From Bufo bufo (lineage: Eukaryota; Chordata; Amphibia; Anura; Bufonidae), in NCBI RefSeq assembly GCF_905171765.1, contig NC_053392.1:102412220-102476219 (forward strand): a stretch of DNA of 64,000 nt, read 5' to 3'. The position numbers and the translations under genes are program-made. The notes under the pieces are model-generated. The model saw only the letters and a list, made by a program, of their open reading frames with translations, had not been told where the DNA came from and ran no database searches. Shown here piece by piece: positions 9,911 through 21,477 of the stretch. Within the stretch, counting starts at the first letter, position 1. Each line of letters starts with the position of its first letter.

Positions 9911-9915
9911 ACATA

Positions 9916-10480
9916 GGCCTCATGCACACGACCGTATTTTTTCACGGTCCGCAAAACGGGGTTCCGTTGGTCCGTGATCCGTGACCGTTTTTCGTCCGTG
10001 GGTCTTCCTTGATTTTTGGAGGATCCACGGACATGAAAAAAAAGTCGTTTTGGTGTCCGCCTGCCCGTGCGGAGCCAAACGGATCCGTCCTGAATTACAA
10101 TGCAAGTCAATGGGGACGGATCCGTTTGACGTTGACACAATATGGTGCAATTTCAAACGGATCCATCCCCCATTGACTTTCAATGTAAAGTCAGGAGTTA
10201 ATATACCATAGGATCAGAGTTTTCTCCAATCCGATGGTATATTTTAACTTGAAGCGTCCCCATCACCATGGGAACGCCTCTATGTTAGAATATACCATCG
10301 GATTTGAGTTACATCATGAAACTCAAATCCGACAGTATATTCTAACACAGAGGCGTTCCCATAGTGATGGGGACGCTTCTAGTTAGAATATACTACGAAC
10401 TGTGTACATGACTGCCCCCTGCTGCCTGGCAGCACCCGATCTCTTACAGGGGCCTGTGATACGCACAATTAACCCTTCAG
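9916..10480. mobile_element. Harbinger-like MITE, left end only
   Basis: It begins GGCCTCATGCACACGACCGT, the same terminus as the complete element at 29553-29935, and has the same CCGT-rich interior. No matching right end is visible before the minisatellite at 11121. A local hairpin of about 40-bp arms lies at 10270-10360. Confidence 0.6.
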
Positions 10481-11007
10481 GGGGGAGAGGGGAGGCCGCA
10501 CACTGGCCACCAATGAAATTGCAATAGAGGGGGGAGGGGGGCCGACGGAGGCCGCACACTGGCCACCAATGAAATTACAATAGAGGGGGGGAGGGGGGCC
10601 GACGGAGGCCGCACACTGGCCACCAATGAAATTACAATAGAGGGGGGGAGGCGGGCCGACGGAGGCCGCACACTGGCCACCAATGAAATTACAATAGAGG
10701 GGGGGAGGGGGGCCGACAGAGGCCGCACACTGGCCACCAATGATATTCAAACTGGGGAGGGAGGGGGGTCTGCCCCCTGCTGCCTGGCAGCCCCTGATCT
10801 CTTATAGGGGGCTATGATATGCACAATTAACCCTTTAGGTGCAGCACCTGAGGGGTTAATTGTGCGGATCACAGCCCCCTGCAAGAGATCGGGTGCTGCC
10901 AGGCAGCAGGGGGCAGTTATGTACACAGTTCTCAGTATATTCTAACTAGAAGCGTCCCCATCACTATGGGAATGCCTCTGTGTTAGAATATACTGTCGGA
11001 TTTGAGT
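10314..11007. repeat. Large inverted repeat, about 160-bp arms
   Basis: The left arm is about 10314-10480 and the right arm about 10848-11007. They share the GCTGCCTGGCAGCA core, the AGCGTCCCCATCAC block and the ATTCTAAC block in inverted order. The loop contains the 57-bp tandem array and a partial repeat of arm sequence at 10770-10845. Confidence 0.75.
10489..10745. repeat. Tandem array, 56-57 bp unit, about 4.5 copies
   Basis: Units beginning GCCGCACACTGGCCACCAAT start at 10495, 10551, 10608, 10665 and 10722. The open frames across it are by-products of a stop-poor unit. Confidence 0.9.
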
Positions 11008-11120
11008 TTTCACGAACTGCTCACTGATCATTTGCCTGCCGTTACCTGTACCGATTTGTAGGGACGGCAGGACCGTGCGGTATGTGTATGTGCTTTTATT
11101 CATGTGCCGCTGTTTTCCGC

Positions 11121-12505
11121 TGGATCGCCCAGGCTCATATCTGCCCCTGTCTCCTGGTTCGCCCAGACTCATACCTGCCCCTGTCTCCTGGTTCGCCCAG
11201 GCTCATACCTGCCCCTGTCTCCTGGTTCGCCGAGGCTCATACCGGCCCCGGTCTCCTGGTTCGCCCAGGCTCATTCCTGCCTCTGTCTCCTGGTTCGCCC
11301 AGGCCCATACCTGCCCCTGTCTCCTGGTTCGCCCAGGCTCATACCTGCCCCTGTCTCCTGGTTCGCCCAGGCTCATACCTGCCTCTGTCTCCTGGTTCGC
11401 CCAGGCTCATACCTGCCTCTGTCTCCTGGTTCGCCCAGGCTCATACCTGCCCCTGTCTCCTGGTTCGCCCAGGCTCATACCTGCCCCTGTCTCCTGGTTC
11501 GCCCAGGCTCATACCGGCCCGATCTCCTGGTTCGCCCAGGCTCATACCTGCCTCTGTCTCCTGGTTCGCCCAGGCCCATACCTGCCCCTGTCTCCTGGTT
11601 CGCCCAGGCTCATACCTGCCCCTGTCTCCTGGTTCGCCCAGGCTCATACCTGCCCCTGTCTCCTGGTTCGCCCAGGCTCATACCGGCCCGATCTCCTGGT
11701 CCGCTCAGGCTCATACCTGCCCCTGTCTCCTGGTTCGCCCAGGCCCATACCTGCCCCTGTCTCCTGGTTCGCCCAGGCTCATACCTGCCCCTGTCTCCTG
11801 GTTCGCCCAGGCTCATACCTGCCCCTGTCTCCTGGTTCGCCCAGGCTCATACCTTCCCCTGTCTCCTGGTTCGCCCAGGCTCATACCTGCCCCTGTCTCC
11901 TGGTTCGCCCAGGCCCATACCTGCCCCTGTCTCCTGGTTCGCCCAGGCTCATACCTGCCCCTGTCTCCTGGTTCGCCCAGGCCCATACCTGCCCCTGTCT
12001 CCTGGTTCGCCCAGGCTCATACCTGCCCCTGTCTCCTGGTTCGCCCAGGCTCATACCTGCCCCTGTCTCCTGGTTCGCCCAGGCTCATACCTGCCCCTGT
12101 CTCCTGGTTCGCCCAGGCTCATACCTGCCCCTGTCTCCTGGTTCGCCCAGGCTCATACCGGCCCGATCTCCTGGTTCGCCCAGGCTCATACCTGCCCCTG
12201 TCTCCTGGTTCGCCCAGGCTCATACCTGCCCCTGTCTCCTGGTTCGCCCAGGCTCATACCTGCCCCTGTCTCCTGGTTCGCCCAGGCTCATACCTGCCCC
12301 TGTCTCCTGGTTCGCCCAGGCCCATACCTGCCCCTGTCTCCTGGTTCGCCCAGGCTCATACCTGCCCCTGTCTCCTGGTTCGCCCAGGCTCATACCTGCC
12401 CCTGTCTCCTGGTTCGCCCAGGCTCATACCGGCCCGATCTCCTGGTTCGCCCAGGCTCATACCTGCCCCTGTCTCCTGGTTCGCCCAGGCTCATACCTGC
12501 CTCTA
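11121..12505 (+). repeat. 34-bp minisatellite, about 40 copies
   Basis: The unit contains CTCCTGGTTCGCCCAGGC and is 34 bp, with occasional 33-bp variants that carry CCGGCCCGATCT. Because 34 is not a multiple of three and the unit has no stop, all three plus frames stay open for about 475-500 codons; none is a gene. The first unit (about 11119) has GGATCG instead of GGTTCG, the variant that dominates the second array. Confidence 0.95.
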
Positions 12506-12857
12506 AAATAAAAAAATTATTATTTTTTTTATTATATATATATACAGTGAAATCGGTAGGTTCCAATCACCAGCTTTTCATACGCACTCCCGCCGTGCCG
12601 TAGCAGGAGGAAGGCAAGTCATCCTCGGTTCCTCAGTTAGGGGGAGGGCCCCGGGGCCCCTGCTGGGTGGAAGGAACCTAGTTTCAGCACGGTGTTCAAA
12701 GAAACTGGGGTCTCACCACGAGTAGGCCAGGTCGTCATTGCCCGCCATACCCATTCAGCGGTCACTAAATGCTCATTGCAGTCATCTATTCTATGGTGGC
12801 AACAGTGCCATGTGTTATAGGTATGTACTTCACGTTACTTCCTGCTGCTGTCTCGTC

Positions 12858-13420
12858 TACTGGTTCATCCAGGCTCACGCACCTTCTTCTGCCTCCTGGA
12901 TCGCCCAGGCACGCACCTTCTTCTGCCTCCTGGATCGCCCAGGCACGCACCTTCTTCTGCCTCCTGGATCGCCCAGGCACGCACCTTCTTCTGCCTCCTG
13001 GATCGCCCAGGCACGCACCTTCTTCTGCCTCCTGGATCGCCCAGGCACGCACCTTCTTCTGCCTCCTGGATCGCCCAGGCACGCACCTTCTTCTGCCTCC
13101 TGGATCGCCCAGGCACGCACCTTCTTCTGCCTCCTGGATCGCCCAGGCACGCACCTTCTTCTGCCTCCTGGATCGCCCAGGCACGCACCTTCCTCTGCCT
13201 CCTGGATCGCCCAGGCACGCACCTTCCTCTGCCTCCTGGATCGCCCAGGCACGCACCTTCCTCTGCCTCCTGGATCGCCCAGGCACGCACCTTCCTCTGC
13301 CTCCTGGATCGCCCAGGCACGCACCTTCCTCTGCCTCCTGGATCGCACAGGCACGCACCTTCTTCTGTCTCCTGGATCACCAGGCTCATACCTACCTCTG
13401 TCTCCTGGTTCACCCAGTCC
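12858..13420 (+). repeat. Second 34-bp minisatellite, about 16 copies, related to the first
   Basis: Interior units contain CCTGGATCGCCCAGGCACGC and are 34 bp. The outermost units at both ends (about 12858-12885 and 13365-13420) revert to the first array's form, with CTGGTTCACCCAG and GGCTCATACC. Long frames on both strands are by-products. About 350 bp of non-repetitive sequence separates the two arrays. Confidence 0.93.
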
Positions 13421-13639
13421 CGTCACCCTCCTCAGTTATGTTCTCTTTTTCCTTCCGAACCTTAGGATTTGCCCTCTCAGGAACGTGTCCTGATCATTCA
13501 CTCATGCGACATTTGGATCAAGGTCAGGTGACCCAACACATCGATACAGGTAGTAACCTCTAAGCCAGGTACGTTGCCCAGACCGACTCAAACCTTCTCG
13601 TAGGCACCAGTCGTACTATGTTCTGATCTCATATCCCTC

Positions 13640-14560
13640 ATTGCTCACGCCAGGAACCTGGTTCAGCTCTCCCTCTTCCCCAACACCATCAGGAACTACC
13701 AAGCCGGTGTCAGGGTTTACGAAGGTTTTTCGCCAGGTCCCACGCGCAGGTGGCTTGGACGATGTCTCCTACACCCTGGCGGTTAGAGGCCACTGTCACC
13801 GCAATCTCAGGCTGTCATCAAGCTGTACCTAGCGGGGGGACAGCACTGCGCAATGCTTCATAACCCGAATGGAGGTTCCATTTCTTCAGTGCAGCCGGTA
13901 AAAGCTGCCCTTAGGGGGATCCAGAAGTGCGGGGACGTCCCTCCCGCCCGTGGGCAGCCTGTCTCCGGCGAGATGTTGGGCGTCTCTCGCCCGCGCTGGA
14001 TGGATTTCCTTTTGGCCACTCTCCTAGTTGATCATTAAGGCAGCCATGTATCTCGGGTTTTACGGGTTCCTCAGGCCAGGTGAGTTCACCAGCACCTCCC
14101 CTAAACGTCAGGGGTCGCAGGCGCGACAGTTGTCCTGGGCCCGTGTCCATTTCATCCTCTGGCTCCCTTCCACGAAGGCCAATCAGCATGGACCTCCCTC
14201 CGAGGCCAGGTTTTAAAACCTCCAACGATTGGGGGCCAGTCATGGTCCCTGTCAATTGCTAGCCCTGTTGCAAGATGCCTTCCCAGAGGCCTCGCTGCTT
14301 CCTTGGCATGGGGGGGGCCCCCTGTCGTCAATCTAGTTTGTGTCCCACATCAGAACGCTGGCCTCAGGTCTCGGTTATAACCCGCTGGCCATCACAGGAC
14401 ACTCGCTCCGAACCGGAGCCGCGTCCTCAGCATCAAAACGGGGTCCCGGCGCACGTGATTAAATGCATGGGTAGGTGGCGCTCTTCTTGCTTCACGACAT
14501 ACATCCCGAACCCGCATGTTGAGATTTCCCAGGCATTTTGTAATCTTGCTCTCTGGGTGG
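13640..14560 (+). pseudogene. Tyrosine recombinase of a DIRS/Ngaro-type retroelement, decayed
   Basis: The pieces fall in order but in different frames. A core-binding segment reads NTIRNYQAGVRVYEGF (about 13690). A second piece reads VKAALRGIQK (about 13890). The first catalytic Arg is in GFYGFLRPGEF (about 14052-14085). The H-x-x-R box is in GHSLRTGAA (about 14397-14425). A C-terminal block reads AHVIKCMGRWRSS and ends with the tyrosine of TTYIPNP (about 14455-14510). This order, R, HxxR, then Y, defines tyrosine recombinases, and the FLRPGEF form is typical of those in DIRS-like elements. At least two frameshifts separate the blocks, so it cannot be functional. No reverse transcriptase belonging to it was seen in the window. 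Confidence 0.75.
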
Positions 14561-14605
14561 TATTAAAGGCTTTTGGTCACTACTCTGCTCTCCTCGTTTA
14601 TTTTT

Positions 14606-14949
14606 GCCCACTACTAGGCTTACCCTCGCTCCTGGCTTCCGGCACAACACAGCCAGCTAGGTCAGGGGAAGCGCTTCACCCTCTCATCACAGTTAAGCCT
14701 CTCCCATAAGTGGAAGGCTGAAAAGTCAGCCTGAATTTGTGGGAGGGGCATATTACCTTTTTAAGCTCCAGCCCCCAGCTCCTCAGGGCGCTTCTGTTCA
14801 CACCCACCCACCCCCCCTGTTCTCAAACACTCCCTTTTAGGGTATGCCCACTACTAGGCTTACCCTCGCTCCTGGCTTCCAGCACAACACAGCCAGCTAG
14901 GTCAGGGGAAGCGCTTCACCCTCTCATCACAGTTAAGCCTCTCCCATAA
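14606..14949 (+). repeat. 104-bp direct repeats in split arrangement, downstream of the recombinase
   Basis: Copies lie at 14606-14709 and 14846-14949, exactly 240 bp apart, with one visible mismatch (14641 against 14881). The intervening 136 bp is unrelated. Ngaro-type elements end in a B1-A2-B2 split direct repeat; this matches B1 and B2 with A2 between them. An A1 copy upstream was not found. Confidence 0.8.
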
Positions 14950-16030
14950 ATTAACTTATGTTGCACATTTTCACCAAGGATTTCACCCTTTGTAATCCAT
15001 AGGGAGAATTTCTAGGCAATTCTGCAACAAAATCTACATGAAAAACATGCCAATCTTGCTGCCGATTCCGTGGCTAATCTGTGACAGATATTTTACATTG
15101 CAATTTATGTCCCATGCGGTTGCAGGGTATATTAACTTTACTATGGTTGAGAACCACTGCTCGATTTAAATGGACGACATTCGAGACTCCCACAGATGTG
15201 ACATGTCTGATTGAGAGGTGATTAAAAGTCTCCTATTGTGAGAGATGATTTGTGTACTTTGGTGATAGAAAGCTGACTGAATCACAGACATCCCAACCTG
15301 CAAAAACTCATTTCAGGGAGGTTTTCTTTTTTTTTTTTTCACGAACTTTTTATTACATTTTCCAAACATATGTAGTATCTGCACACTTTGCTCTATGGTG
15401 TGGAGGTCTCATTACCCTGCCCCAAATTATCATATTTATGTATATGATTAAAGCATCCAGGGGGAGAAGGGGGTGAATTTAACACTGGGGTAAATTATAT
15501 AATTAAAATGGAGGGTTAAATGTGTAAATGTATTTAAAAAAAATACATCTCTCTCAATAGTTATATATCTACAGAATGAGACAGAAGAAGGGATGCCTTT
15601 AACATGTATATCTCCTTGAGAAGCCAATTTGACACTAAAGGGTTAATTCAACCTGTACTCTAAACTCTGTCCTGTCACTTCTCTTATCTCTCTGCTCTGC
15701 TATCTGACTGAGATAAACCTTTCCAGGAGATATTGTCTCACATGCGGGTGTCAGGGAGCTGTTATCTAATAGCGGGAGACTCCCTGAACCTCCGGGAGAG
15801 TTGAGATCCCTGGAATCACTTCCTCGTCCCTGTGTCCCGTTATAGAGGAGATGCTGTAACTTTTATCTGCAGTACAGGAGACCATATACTGTACATAAGC
15901 TCGTTCCATGAGCAATCCTCTTTTCATCACTTGTCTACTGATGTGGTCACTAATAATATCCTGTGATTCTTTGTATGATTCATAATAGTTCCCCCCAGGA
16001 TTTTCCTATACCTTCCACCTTTGCATAACC
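14950..16030. other. Unassigned non-coding sequence
   Basis: A poly(T) tract lies at about 15326-15340 and scattered CTCCCTGAA/GGGAGA inverted words near 15760-15800. No gene or bounded element is visible. Confidence 0.35.
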
Positions 16031-16646
16031 ACAAACTTACCTGTCTGGGCTCCAGCGGCGCGATCCTCAGCCTCGCACAGCCACGCCAGGAGCGATGCTA
16101 AGCCACGCCTCCTTGTGACGCAACCGCATCCTTAGTAACAGGATACAATGCTCTGTTGCTGGGGGAGATTAGCAGTGCGCTAATTAGCTGCTCAGCTGCT
16201 CTATTACTCTGTACTAGTGTTTCTGACTAGTGGAGTGCAGAGTCAATGGACTTATTAGGTTCTGATCCAGGAACTTGACGCTCTATTTAAATCTCTTTCT
16301 GGCTACACACCATTGCCAGTGATAGTCTTGTTTGGCTCACTAGCTAGGTTCTTGCATTTGCGTACTGACTCCTCTGTGCTTCTGAGCTTGGCTTGCCTTC
16401 TGACCACCCTCTATCTCTCATTTGGTACTGCATAGCCCTTCTGGTTCTGACCCATTTCCGTAAGACTCTGCTTTGGTGTTTGTCTGTTGGTGTTTGTCTG
16501 TCTCTGCACTTATTTAGAGTAGGGACCGTCATCCAGTTGTAGCTCTGCCAAGTAGGGCTTATTCTTCAAGTAGGTAGGGAAAGCGGGATGGGTTCTAGGT
16601 TGGGGCTTACTGTCCTTGTCTGTCCCTAGCTACAGGCATTACACTC
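16030..16646 (+). mobile_element. Possible LTR fragment
   Basis: The block ends GGCATTACA, like the solo LTR at 43482-44130, which ends GGTCATTACA. Like that LTR it has a pyrimidine- and TCTG-rich interior and a TATTTAAAT box near 16284. I could not find the TG start or a target duplication, so the extent is a guess. Confidence 0.3.
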
Positions 16647-18954
16647 ATACAATCTATGGTTGTCTTCCCAAAATGTTATCCTGCATAGACTGTCTATAAT
16701 TGAAGTTTATTATGTAATTACCCTTTAATATAAGTTTTCGCTGCAGAATTCAAAATTCTGCAAAAATCCATACATTTATTGTTTATATTGGCATACTATT
16801 AAGATTTTATTCATATGACTGAAATGATTTTTAAATACTTTTGGTACTTTTTTAAATACTTTTGGACAAGCCTCTCATATGGTCAATCATGCTTATATGT
16901 ATGACCATACCTCTTAGTTTAATCCATATTTATAAAAAGAGTAGGAATCTCATATACTCAGTATTTTTAGTGAGTAGGTCTAATATTTAATTATGTATAA
17001 TTAGTAGGAACCCTGGCACTGGCACCAGGGGTGTAGTTATGGAGTTGCAAACATAAAAGTTCCACCTGGTCCTGGTGCCTGAGGAAGGTCAAAGGCCCCT
17101 CTGCCATATGTGGAGGCAAATTTTGCAATGATGATGGGCCCCTTATGACCCCCACACTAGAGAGTTTTGTGCCCCTTTGGCATTATAAGTCAGAAATTTT
17201 CATGATATTTCACAGCTCTCAATTACTTCAATGGAGCCAATACACATTACGGTAAATAACTTTAGTTTGCAAAATCCCCCCTTTTAGAAAAAGGCTCTAC
17301 TGAAGATAAGATGACCAAAGGTTGTCACTCTGCTAGAAACCCTAGCAATTAAAGGTGGCCATACAAACAGACGTACTATCGGTTGATGCTTGAGCAGCCA
17401 TTAAACATTCTTTTATGGAAAGATCATTTGTAAATGAAAGAACTTACGTTCAATCATGGGATGCTAATTTTGAGCTAATGATGGGTCATCAGTAGACTAA
17501 AATGATCATTCGTTAAATTTCATCCGACGAACCTTCTTTATGATGTTAGTCTAACTTTAGTCTAATATTAAATTTTTTCCTCTGAACCCACAGAGGTAAG
17601 GTGGCCTTAGACGCAAAGATTTGCCCACAATCAGACTAATGTGACAATATCGGATTGTTCATCTCCAAACTTGCCAAGACACAATCTGAATAAAGCAATA
17701 AAGTTTTTCAAATTCACTATTTGCAAGGCAACCTTGCTAACCAATTACTGATGTATTATGTGACCCTATGTGTCATGCACAACATCAAAAAACGTTTCTT
17801 ATTCATTGAGATGGTGATGATGATGATGATGTCATTGGTCAGCTAAAATGATTGTTTGTTGTTAAATTTCATCTGATGAACATTTGGCATGGTTGAAATT
17901 GTCCATTTTCATCAACTTTAGTCTAATATGTTGTGGGTGTACTGTAATTTGCAGGGGATCCTGGCACTAGAGTTCAGTTTTCTTGCAGCACCTCTACAAG
18001 ATAAATGAAAAATTACACTATCCCCAACTGCACTGAAAAGTTAGCTCCTCCAGGCAGAGACAAGCTCGTTGTAGTCATAGAGAAGAACCACTTCTAATGG
18101 TGGCTCTCCAGTGATTTCAGGGATTCCCTTGACATGTGGTCCTACCTATAGCCTCCCTAGGCAATCACTCCTATCCCAAGGGGTTGTGGAAATGGGTCCT
18201 CTTGCAATCAGCTTCCACCGACTGTCCATTACTGTATTCGTGTAACTCACAGGTGTGCACCATATCTGTGGAGCTTATCTTCTGCTAATCTCTCAGTTCC
18301 GTAGTTTAACAAATAATTACATATTACAATGACAACTGGCAAGGCTGCCTCTATCATTGAATTATCACTGTGCATAATGCATCTGTCATAATATTAGCTC
18401 TGAGGAGAAATTGCGGTTAATTGCCTGTTAAACATGGCTTCCCAGATGCTTTCACCTGCAAAAGGTGGAGTCACACCTCTGAACCCCACAGGAGTTGTAC
18501 CCAATGCCAACAATGCACTGCACTTACTGTTTGTGGTGACATGTGATCCCTTCATTCTCTGCCCACTCCCACAAAAATAATACAAACTTTACAAGTGAAA
18601 CAAGCAGACGTCTGTAGGCCCCCCGCTGACAGATTACTCAATGTTTGCTCATCAGCCATTTACAGCTGCTCAGCCTGTGTTCCTGCAGGTTTGGTTTTAC
18701 CTGAAATTGTACGAGTTATAGCTTGCACCTTACAGCTCGTCCGCTTGACACTTGAGCTGCACCCACCGTATCAGCCCTGTACTAATATGTAGTCTGTAAA
18801 CCTATTTCATTACTTCATCCAACTTTCCATCAATAAAAACTTGACCAATGGAGAATCTGTACTTCATATCAAGTGTGAGTCTCATCAAACGTTGATGGCC
18901 TAATGCTCAGATGTCAGGTTAGTGGATGTCCATTTATGTGATCAATGCCTATTT
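16647..18954. other. Non-coding sequence with MITE remnants
   Basis: A hAT-like terminus (CAGGGGTGTAGTTATGG) is at 17024-17040. A TTAA plus AGGTGGCCATACA terminus is near 17350. Two diverged direct copies of a segment containing CTAAAATGAT and AAATTTCATC lie at about 17485-17570 and 17832-17930. Nothing else was recognised. Confidence 0.35.
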
Positions 18955-19203
18955 TATGCACTTACATTATATAGCACTGACATATTCTACAGTGCTTTAC
19001 AGACATTAGCATCACAATGTCCCCAATGGGGCTCATAATCTATCAGTAAGTCTTTGGAGTGTGGGAGCTCCTGGAGGAAACCCACGCAAACATGGAGAGA
19101 ACATACAAACTCCATGCAGATGTTGTCCTTGGTCAGATTTGAACCTTGGGCCCCAGTGCTGCAAGGCAGCAGTGCTAACCACTGAGCTACCGTGCTGCCC
19201 AGC
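18955..19203 (-). mobile_element. tRNA-derived SINE, V-SINE-like
   Basis: On the minus strand the element opens with a tRNA-related head: an A-box region TAGCTCAGTGGTTAG (19174-19188) and a B box GGTTCAAATCT (19136-19146). A conserved central part with GTGGGTTTCCTCCAGGAGCT follows, then a 3' tail with GTAAAGCACTGTAGAATATG and CTATATAATG. Head, core and tail match the V-SINE plan of fish and amphibians, with a CR1/L2-type tail. Mutations in the B box suggest an old copy. Confidence 0.85.
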
Positions 19204-19466
19204 ATATCCTAGTAATATGCCATGAATGTATATCCTGAGACAAACACTTAAAAGGTCTTTCCCACGAAAAATATTCCATAGTTTTCAAACCTGTACCTGG
19301 ATCTGAATACTTTTGTAATTGCATGTCATTAAAAAGTTTGTATAGCTGCTGAGCTATTCTTTAAAATGTATTTGTATAGCGCCACCTGCTGTTTGTTCTT
19401 TTTCTCATTTCTTTGTCCTGCTCACTGAGAAGGCCGCACATGCTCAGTTTCATTCTTCAACTGCCT

Positions 19467-19612
19467 CCTGAGCTGTGATAGGGAAAGCTGAGACACGCCC
19501 CCTGAGCTGTGATAGGGAGAGCTGAGACATGCCCCCTGAGCTGTGATAGGGAGAGCTGAGACACGCCCCCTGAGCTGTGATAGGGAGAGCTGAGACACGC
19601 CCCCTGAGCTGT
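19467..19612. repeat. 34-bp tandem repeat, about 4 copies
   Basis: The unit contains CCTGAGCTGTGATAGGGAGA and repeats every 34 bp. It is unrelated in sequence to the 34-bp arrays at 11-13 kb. Confidence 0.9.
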
Positions 19613-20392
19613 AGCAGAAAAGACTCTCCCATTGAGCTGTCTGCTTCAGATAAATCTAGCAGAGCAGTGAATGGGGAGATCTCTGGATATATGTAGGGTA
19701 CAGGGCTGGTTCTAGCTTTGTTAGAAAGAGGGTGTCATGTACTATATGATATCTTTATATATATATTTTTTACATTATTGATGGGACAACCCCTTTATTG
19801 GCTACTGCTATCACTCATCCTTATACAGTTCAGTTGTTTCTGAGCAGCAGATCCCCGTTTGCACAGCACGATCTGCTGCCCAGAAACGGTGGCTGCATAA
19901 ACGACCATTTCACCCAATAAAAGAGTGTTTTGATATTTCATTGGGTGCTTCACCATTAAACGGCTGATTATCAGGAACAAGTGTTCATGCTAACATTACT
20001 TCTCGATAATCGGCCCAACAATTGCTTGTGAAGTCTTCAGGATAGGTCACCAATATTAGATCAGTGGCTGCCAAAACCAGCCAGATGTTGGACCCCCATT
20101 GATCTCATATAGCTGACCTATCATGAGGTTAAGTCATTAACTAGAAAACCCCTTCAATGATTTCTTTAATAAAATAGTCATACTGGAACCACCATATCTC
20201 GGAGGACTGCATGGGCATTTCAAATTACCCACACTTTTCAACATGCTGTTTTGCCATGTGGTTTCTGGAAGACTCTTGGATGCATGGCACAGATCTGGCA
20301 CCTGTGAATACACCAAAAATAAAGTATATGGAAAGGGGTTGACCAATGTGGACAACCATTTAACTGATGTCACATTAATACTTTGGTGGAAC
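19613..20392. other. Unassigned non-coding sequence
   Basis: The stretch has frog-type repeat texture (GACAACCCCTTTATTGG at 19786; a TTGGACCCCCATTGATCT block near 20087). No bounded element was resolved. Confidence 0.3.
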
Positions 20393-20569
20393 TCACCCCC
20401 CCTCCCCTGGCCATGCCCCTACCCAACCCTAGGACCGCCCCCTCCCCGCCCTAAGACCGCCCCTACCCACCCCTAGAACCGCCCCCTCTACCCAACCCTA
20501 GGACCGCAAGTAAAATTTGGGGGGGGGGGGGGGGTATAAAAGTCCAGCCCAGCAAAGAAACCCCCCAGA

Positions 20570-21108
20570 TGGGGATGGCACTGTTAATGGGGGATCTGGG
20601 GATGGCAGTGTTAATCTGTTAATGGGGGGATCTGAGGATGGCACTGTTATGGGGTGGAGGATCTGGGGATGGCATCCACAGATCCCCCATCCTATAACAG
20701 TGCCATCCACAGACCCCCCCATCCTATAACAGTGCCATCCACAGACCCCCCCCACCCCATAACAGTGCCATCCACAGACCCCCGCCACCCCATAACAGTG
20801 CCATCCACAAACCCCCCCACCCCATAACAGTGCCATCCACAGACCCCCCACCCCATAACAGTGCCATCCACAGACCCCCCCCCCACCCCATAACAGTGCC
20901 ATCCACAGACCCCCCCCCACCCCATAACAGTGCCATCCACAGACCCCCCCCCACCCCATAACAGTGCCATCCACAGACCCCCCTCCTTAACAGTGCCATC
21001 CACAGACCCCCCCACCCCATAACAGTGCCATCCACAAACCCCCCCCACCCCATAACAGTGCCATCCACAGACCCCCCCACCCCATAACAGTGTCATCCAC
21101 AGACCCCC
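20570..21108. repeat. 32-36 bp minisatellite with a polarity switch
   Basis: From 20570 to about 20672 units read GGATCTGGGGATGGCACTGTT on the plus strand. From there to 21108 the same unit is on the minus strand (CAGTGCCATCCACAGACCCC). Frames along the array are by-products. The unit is shared with the array at 32958-33385. Confidence 0.9.
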
Positions 21109-21115
21109 CATTGCC

Positions 21116-21477
21116 GCTCCAGTAGAGACTTATAAAATGTGTAATTAAATGAATAATGATTCCTGCTGCCCCTCAGTAAGATAACTTTCAATATATTGTA
21201 CTCACAGCCGGCTACTGTTATCGTAATGCAGGCGGCCGGGCAGACGAGCGGCAGCGTCACTGACTGACGTCACGTGCGTGCGCCACCTACTTTATAAATG
21301 AAGCAGGCGGCCCAGGCAGGTGACGTCAGTCAGTGACGCTGCCGCTCGTCTGCCCGGCCGCCTGCATTAAGATAACAGTAGCCGGCTGTGAGTACAATAT
21401 ATTGAAAGTTATCTTACTGAGGGGCAGCAGGAATCATTATTCATTTAATTACACATTTTATAAGTCTCTACTGGAGC
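21116..21477. repeat. Near-perfect palindrome, about 158-bp arms
   Basis: The arms are 21116-21274 and 21318-21477 with a spacer of about 43 bp. They share GCTCCAGTAGAGAC at the outer ends and GTCACTGACTGACGTCA at the inner ends. Confidence 0.9.

Noticed and set aside
11121..12505. GGTTCGCCC in every unit resembling a pol III B box
   Set aside because: It fits only the first six bases of the GGTTCRANNCC box and no A box lies at the proper distance.
11075..12603. Three overlapping 470-500 aa frames on the plus strand
   Set aside because: All three forward frames are open at once because the 34-bp unit contains no stop and is not a multiple of three. This is a minisatellite by-product, not a gene.
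11121..13420. Regularly spaced 34-bp units considered as a CRISPR-like array
   Set aside because: Units are contiguous with no unique spacers, and the context is a vertebrate transposon-rich region.
12738..13563. Frames of 180-264 aa on both strands
   Set aside because: Same cause in the second 34-bp array; the translated proteins are pure repeat in every frame.
20498..21111. Gly/Trp/Met-rich frames on the minus strand
   Set aside because: They translate the GTGGATGGCACTGTTATGGG minisatellite in several frames.
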